Source of the DNA: JANLSE01 sp038214135
Lineage (GTDB): Bacteria > Chloroflexota > Chloroflexia > Chloroflexales > Roseiflexaceae
Direction of reading: 5' to 3'
Assembly: GCA_038214135.1 (NCBI GenBank)
Contig: JBBQSD010000016.1
Location: 1 to 64,000 of the forward strand
DNA: 64,000 bases
The notes below the pieces were generated by a model. It was not told where the DNA came from. It searched no databases and worked only from the letters and a program-made list of their open reading frames with translations. Positions 60,023-64,000 of the stretch are shown here, piece after piece. Position 1 is the stretch's first letter. Every line of letters begins with the position of its first letter. The position numbers were made by a program, and so were the translations under genes.

Positions 60023-61609
60023 ATGAACGCGGATCAGCAACCAGAGTGGGCGCGCCTTCTGGCAAACAACCCGGCGGTGCTACGGCAGGGCTACCAGCGT
60101 GTGGCACTCCAGCTTAGTATGCCGCCCGAGCCAACCGATGGCATGAGCATCGCAATGCTGCTTGGTGCAATGGCCATGCTGGGGTGTCAGTCCTATCCAC
60201 GAGCCTGGGTTGGTGAATCATTCCACGATCCAGCCATCCCCCCCGATCAGACGGTTGCGGAAACATGGCAGCTGTGTGTTACGCTCGCCGATCAGCTACG
60301 AGCGCGCTGTATTCGTAACCCTGTAATTGCTGCCGAGGTTGCTAATCTGCTGTTGCATTCGAATGCAATTGAGGTCGTCTTCGAGCATATCGCAAATAAT
60401 GAAGCGGCGACGGTGTTGTTGCTCCAGCGATTCTATGCCGATCTCAGCAATGATGATACGCCACTCGATCTCTACCCGCGTGAGATCTGCCGTGTACTAC
60501 TGAGCATGACAACGAGTTCTAGAACCTATGCAACAACAACAAATACAAGCGCAGAAACGCAGCAAAACCAACTCTTGCTGCTATGGGCACTGCTCAAGCA
60601 CCGCATTGGGCAGCCAATCCGCAGCATCTCGCAGCAACGGCGTATTGATGCGGCAGCGCCATCGTCATCTCCATTGGGCAAAGCATTCAATCTGATCGTT
60701 CAGATTCAGTTGCCTCATTCGCCATTACTCACGCCAGATGCATTCCCAATGCGGCGGCGGCCCGCTTCTGTTGTCACCGATGAGAAACGCCTCGGTCTCG
60801 ATTTTCCAATTGATCCTGCATCTGGCCGGGCTGAATCTACCTATGTGGTGATCACGATTGTTGCGCCAGATTGTGATATCCTTGGTAGCGGGCACCAGCG
60901 CATAGAAGTACCAATCAACCGCAGTTCCGTTCAGGCATTGTTTTTATTACAATCCCGCAAAATCGGCCTCGCAAATATTGATGTACAGGTATTTCGTGTC
61001 GATGATGTGACCCTGTGCGCCCTGCCTGTCGATGTTGACATCGGTACAGGCATGATTGAGAGCCCAATGCAAACCGCCAGCGTTGTTGTGCATATCGGTA
61101 CTGTCAATATCATTGCGGGCGATAGTGTTATGGGCGATAAGGTCGGCGATACAATCACCGTCGGCAATATCACGGATAGCAGTGGTATCGCCATTGGCAC
61201 AGGCGCAAAATCCATCGACAGAGGGAGCGCATTCTCAACCATCGCGGAATCCGTTTCTGGAGACAATTTGGAACTCTATGTCCCTATGCACCTGCTTTCC
61301 TTGGAGAACATCGGCGAAGGTAGCCACCTCGATCCAGGAATTGCCGATCAGCTCAAGCAGTTGATCGAGCAGTTGAATATCGGACTGCAACGCTATGCCG
61401 ATCTTGAGCCTGCCATAGTCGCCGAGATTGTTATATTGATCAAGCGTGCAGTTGTTGAGGCGACCAGGCCAGATCCAGATATTGCGGAGGTCGCCTATCA
61501 TCTCGAACGTTTGAGGATTGCGGCGACCAAGAGTTGGCAGCATATTCCAAGTATGCAGCCGATCATCATCCAGCTTATTGATCACCTCCGCACAATCATA
61601 GGTCTGTAG
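60023..61609 (+). CDS. Large protein with conflict-system-like features, unrecognised
   Basis: About 528 residues from ATG 60023 (frame open to 59915; the added residues look non-coding). Not assigned. Helical N-terminal half (about 1-200, ARLLANNPAVLRQGYQ; VAETWQLCVTLADQLRARC). Central beta-rich domain (about 230-365, STYVVITIVAPDCDILGSGHQRIEVP). Then a Gly/Asp/Ile repeat, SVMGDKVGDTITVGNITDS followed by SGIAIGTGAKSI, of the kind seen between domains in bacterial NACHT, CHAT and effector-associated proteins, and a C-terminal helical domain (LKQLIEQLNIGLQRYADLEP). No enzymatic motif. TATGAT at 59985 is a possible -10 element. It lies just downstream of the two-component pair. Confidence 0.65.
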   Translation: MNADQQPEWARLLANNPAVLRQGYQRVALQLSMPPEPTDGMSIAMLLGAMAMLGCQSYPRAWVGESFHDPAIPPDQTVAETWQLCVTLADQLRARCIRNPVIAAEVANLLLHSNAIEVVFEHIANNEAATVLLLQRFYADLSNDDTPLDLYPREICRVLLSMTTSSRTYATTTNTSAETQQNQLLLLWALLKHRIGQPIRSISQQRRIDAAAPSSSPLGKAFNLIVQIQLPHSPLLTPDAFPMRRRPASVVTDEKRLGLDFPIDPASGRAESTYVVITIVAPDCDILGSGHQRIEVPINRSSVQALFLLQSRKIGLANIDVQVFRVDDVTLCALPVDVDIGTGMIESPMQTASVVVHIGTVNIIAGDSVMGDKVGDTITVGNITDSSGIAIGTGAKSIDRGSAFSTIAESVSGDNLELYVPMHLLSLENIGEGSHLDPGIADQLKQLIEQLNIGLQRYADLEPAIVAEIVILIKRAVVEATRPDPDIAEVAYHLERLRIAATKSWQHIPSMQPIIIQLIDHLRTIIGL

Positions 61610-61654
61610 CAGTGAGAGCAGCACCTGAAGGGTTGTGGCGACGGCTCATTTTGT

Positions 61655-61819
61655 ATGGGCGTGAGGTTACTGGCATCATACCGAATAATTGGGCTGTGCC
61701 TGCTCTGGGGTTGGTGGGTTTATACCCTAATGCGAGCAGCACAGGCCATGCGCCAACAACTATTGCAGCATTCGGGCACTGCGGAAACTCGTGAGGGAGC
61801 AGCACTAACACACGGATGA
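61655..61819 (+). CDS. Putative 54-residue membrane microprotein
   Basis: ATG 61655 to TGA 61817-61819. Begins MGVRLLASYRI, followed by one transmembrane helix (IIGLCLLWGWWVYTL), then a basic, Gln-rich tail (MRAAQAMRQQLLQH) and a polar end. No strong ribosome site. Its reading frame is the same as that of the peptidase gene at 61898, separated only by this TGA and 26 open codons. It may be an independent small gene or the displaced start of the peptidase; see finding. Confidence 0.4.
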   Translation: MGVRLLASYRIIGLCLLWGWWVYTLMRAAQAMRQQLLQHSGTAETREGAALTHG

Positions 61820-61897
61820 CAAAAGTACTACAGACGCCCCTATGGCCCATATGTATACTACACCTATCAATATCCTAACGAATGGTGGTGGGCAGTT

Positions 61898-64000
61898 ATG
61901 CGAATGATGCGGCTCCTGGGTGTCTGCAGTTGCCTGCTGGCACTTCTGTCTGTACCCACAGCGAAGGCACAGTCGACCAACACATTCTCGTGCGATCTTG
62001 CCGAGATGATGCCTGATTGGATGCGGCTGTCGCCTATCGTACGTAAGCTACAGTTCGTCCAGACTCTCACTGTACCCGGAACCGAGAACTCATTTAACGT
62101 TCGGGTTTGCTCTTCGGGTGGCCGTGATGCCCCAGCTGAGCGCATTCTCAGCCATATTGGGCAATTCCTACCAACTGTTGCACATCGTGTCGGCTTGCAC
62201 TATCTTGGTTCGCGTCAATGGACGATCATGATTGTTGAGCGTAACGAGATGCCGGAAAATATTCTTGGCCTGACGGGCACTGATATGGTATGGCTGCCTA
62301 TTGATGTTGATGATTGGACGATTATTCATGAGTTGAGCCATTTCTGGGCGAACGATGATCACTTTATTGATCCCTGGATGTCCGAGGGCTATGCTGAGTA
62401 TGTGACCGAACACATTGCTATTGAACGTGGCCTGCGACGCAATGATCTGACGCCGAATAGGATCTGCCTAAGCAAGCCGCTGGTAAGCTGGAACTATAAT
62501 AATGGCCAAGCAGCTCGCTGTGGTTATGATGTAGGTGCCGCGGTCTTCCGTGATCTGGCTCAAGAAATCGGCTCTGATACAATGCGCGCAGCATTAGGCA
62601 GTACCAATGGTCAGATTAATAGTACAGGGATGTTACAGTTGTTAGAGCAGGCCAGCGGGAAGGATCTGTCAGAAATCATGCAACGATGGCGGGTCTTCCC
62701 TGACGATGTGAACGCCTGGTTTGACCAACGCCGTGCTGCCCGTGCCAGCCTAGCAGAAATCCAACAGTTGGCGAATGCACTGGGGTACCCACTTTCACCT
62801 GAATATGCGTCCCTCATACAGAATGGAGACTTTGCAGAAGCCTTGGAAGGCCTGGCCTATATCCAACCACGGCTGAAGCAGGCCAACACCATTCGCCAGA
62901 GCTGTACAAACCTCCAGTTGGCCTGTAGACCAGTATGGCAGCAGCCAGATCTCGACCAACTCACGAATGTACAGCAAATTTTGGATCTGTATCGCCCACT
63001 TGCGACTGACGCACAGATGCATGATCTGGCGATGCCAATGAGCCTACGCCAATCTGTTGAACTATTCGAACCAAATGTTGCTGCAGACCTTCGTATGGCA
63101 ACGGAATTACTGAAACAGGGCATTGAGCTTGAGCAACTGTGTACGAACGCCCCAGCATGTCGTAACATCTGGCGCACCGATTGGTCGGCTGGGCTCTTCA
63201 ATACAGTCGGCCAGAACCTCACGATGCTGCAATCGCTTGTCAATCAGGCGCTCCAAGTCGAACAAAAGTGTGCTACGGCCCGCGATGGATGCCACACAAT
63301 CTGGCAGGCAGCATTGCAGGCAGGTGGCCCTAATCACATGAGAGATGTGCTGCAAGATATTCAGGGTTTGCTGGACTCTGGGCCTGTATTGAGTGAGCGC
63401 TGCGGCCCGTTTCAGCAAAACTGCGATGCAGCCTGGCGTACCCCACTGAGCCAGGGCGATCTACTCGCTGCCCAACAGGCATATGTGAATGTACACAATC
63501 TGCCGATAAAAGTTCGCGATCTCGAACCACGTTGCACTACCGCTGGCTGGACGTGTGAGGTTGGCTGGCGCGTGGCCTTGCAGAAAAGCGGGCTTCCGGC
63601 TGCACTTCAGGTGCTGGACAAAACCGATGCTGCGCTTGCACGGGTGCAGGTGGCGGCGGCTGGTGTGGACCGGAGCGAGCCAAATGGTTTCCTCGCATTG
63701 ATTGAGCAAATAACGGGTCGATCTCCTGACTCACTCTTGAGGGATGCACACAATCACTTCAACAATGGCAATATCCAGGCCGCCGAGAGTTCGGCGAACC
63801 AGGCTCGGATGGTGCGCGAGAACACGATTTGGTGGTCTCTGGTTAGCCTGAGCATGCTCCTATTTATCGGTGTTGGTGCATTGATCACGCTGGTGATCCG
63901 CCACCCGCGCCCTATAAAGCAGATGCCTACTGCAATGGCAACATCAACGCTAGGCAGCGAGGATGAACTGCTGGCCCAATTGCTCAAACAATCTTCAGGT
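61898..64000 (+). CDS. Membrane-anchored HExxH peptidase (gluzincin), runs off the window
   Basis: At least 701 residues from ATG 61898, open to the end of the window. Signal peptide MRMMRLLGVCSCLLALLSVPTAKA. The zinc site is IIHELSHFW (HExxH near residue 145) with the third ligand Glu in WMSEGYAEY about 18 residues on, the M1-like gluzincin pattern. After it comes a long Ala/Leu/Gln-rich region with a Cys-x(3-5)-Cys motif repeated about every 75-85 residues (SCTNLQLACRPVW, LCTNAPACRNIW, CATARDGCHTIW, CGPFQQNCDAAW, CTTAGWTCEVGW), each ending in a Trp, and then a transmembrane helix near the C-terminus (IWWSLVSLSMLLFIGVGALITLVI) and a cytoplasmic tail. Topology: peptidase outside. Target unknown. 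Confidence 0.8.
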   Translation, partial: MRMMRLLGVCSCLLALLSVPTAKAQSTNTFSCDLAEMMPDWMRLSPIVRKLQFVQTLTVPGTENSFNVRVCSSGGRDAPAERILSHIGQFLPTVAHRVGLHYLGSRQWTIMIVERNEMPENILGLTGTDMVWLPIDVDDWTIIHELSHFWANDDHFIDPWMSEGYAEYVTEHIAIERGLRRNDLTPNRICLSKPLVSWNYNNGQAARCGYDVGAAVFRDLAQEIGSDTMRAALGSTNGQINSTGMLQLLEQASGKDLSEIMQRWRVFPDDVNAWFDQRRAARASLAEIQQLANALGYPLSPEYASLIQNGDFAEALEGLAYIQPRLKQANTIRQSCTNLQLACRPVWQQPDLDQLTNVQQILDLYRPLATDAQMHDLAMPMSLRQSVELFEPNVAADLRMATELLKQGIELEQLCTNAPACRNIWRTDWSAGLFNTVGQNLTMLQSLVNQALQVEQKCATARDGCHTIWQAALQAGGPNHMRDVLQDIQGLLDSGPVLSERCGPFQQNCDAAWRTPLSQGDLLAAQQAYVNVHNLPIKVRDLEPRCTTAGWTCEVGWRVALQKSGLPAALQVLDKTDAALARVQVAAAGVDRSEPNGFLALIEQITGRSPDSLLRDAHNHFNNGNIQAAESSANQARMVRENTIWWSLVSLSMLLFIGVGALITLVIRHPRPIKQMPTAMATSTLGSEDELLAQLLKQSSG

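Noticed and set aside
61612..61794. 60-codon ORF from GTG 61612
   Set aside because: Overlaps the better 54-codon membrane ORF in another frame and lacks a ribosome site or hydrophobic pattern.
1..64000. tRNA genes, insertion sequences, integrases or phage genes
   Set aside because: No cloverleaf-type sequence with a T-loop GGTTCRA consensus was found in the gaps, and no ORF resembles a transposase, integrase or phage protein.

Overview
The window looks like a chromosomal segment of a filamentous, phototroph-type Chloroflexota bacterium (class Chloroflexia is my best guess). The grounds are indirect: many secreted Thr/Pro-rich proteins, a C-terminal secretion-associated domain (GNVGRHYYRWRY-type) that I associate with Chloroflexota, an ANTAR regulator, GTP-type PEP carboxykinase, moderate GC, and intergenic gaps full of heptamer and palindromic repeats. 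No rRNA, tRNA, prophage, transposase or CRISPR array was found. About 50 genes are supported, including three very short ones and one that runs off the right edge.

Layout. 1-9.2 kb: a glycosyltransferase, a ComM/YifB AAA protein, PEP carboxykinase, and a DUF4127/FAD-oxidoreductase pair. 9.5-15.8 kb: MFS transporter, SDR, a secreted cysteine-rich protein, histidine phosphatase, GNAT acetyltransferase and a membrane diguanylate cyclase. 16.4-29.4 kb (minus strand): a complete branched-chain amino acid array, ilvB-ilvN-ilvC-leuA-pheA-cimA-ilvE-leuC-leuD-leuB. 29.3-33.3 kb: sortase, beta-helix protein, serine hydrolase. 33.4-36.1 kb: ANTAR regulator, then chorismate mutase (aroH) and DAHP synthase (aroF). 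36.2-40.4 kb: a large secreted protein, a 17-residue mini-gene and a degenerate M28-like membrane protein. 40.4-45.7 kb (minus): a GCS2 ligase, two ATP-grasp ligases and two alpha/beta hydrolases that look like a small-peptide or amide biosynthetic set. 45.8-57.8 kb: zinc-ribbon protein, acyl-CoA dehydrogenase, an SPFH-like/AAA/Ser-Thr kinase signalling group, a queuosine-mannosyltransferase-like enzyme, a glycosidase and an SRPBCC protein. 58.1-64 kb: a two-component pair, a large protein with conflict-system-like sequence, and a membrane-anchored gluzincin.

Most notable result. Two untracked leader-peptide transcription attenuators can be read directly. Ahead of ilvB (minus strand), a TTGACA-16-TATACT promoter drives a 22-codon peptide containing LLLSLLLVVLIII, followed by a 12-bp terminator hairpin. 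Ahead of aroH-aroF (plus strand), a TTGACG-17-TATATT promoter drives a 27-codon peptide containing WYGYFYF, followed by an 11-bp terminator hairpin with TTTTGTTT. Both have 1:2, 2:3 and 3:4 pairings with the geometry of classical attenuators. So branched-chain and aromatic synthesis appear to be controlled by ribosome stalling on their own end-product codons, the aromatic one sensing Trp, Tyr and Phe together.

The intergenic DNA is unusual as well: three copies of an 87-89 bp repeat (two of which supply the C-terminal codons of genes), a four-unit palindrome array, tandem UUCG hairpins between leuC and leuD, four successive hairpins before yifB, and dispersed heptamer repeats in a dozen gaps, several of them inside the branched-chain array.
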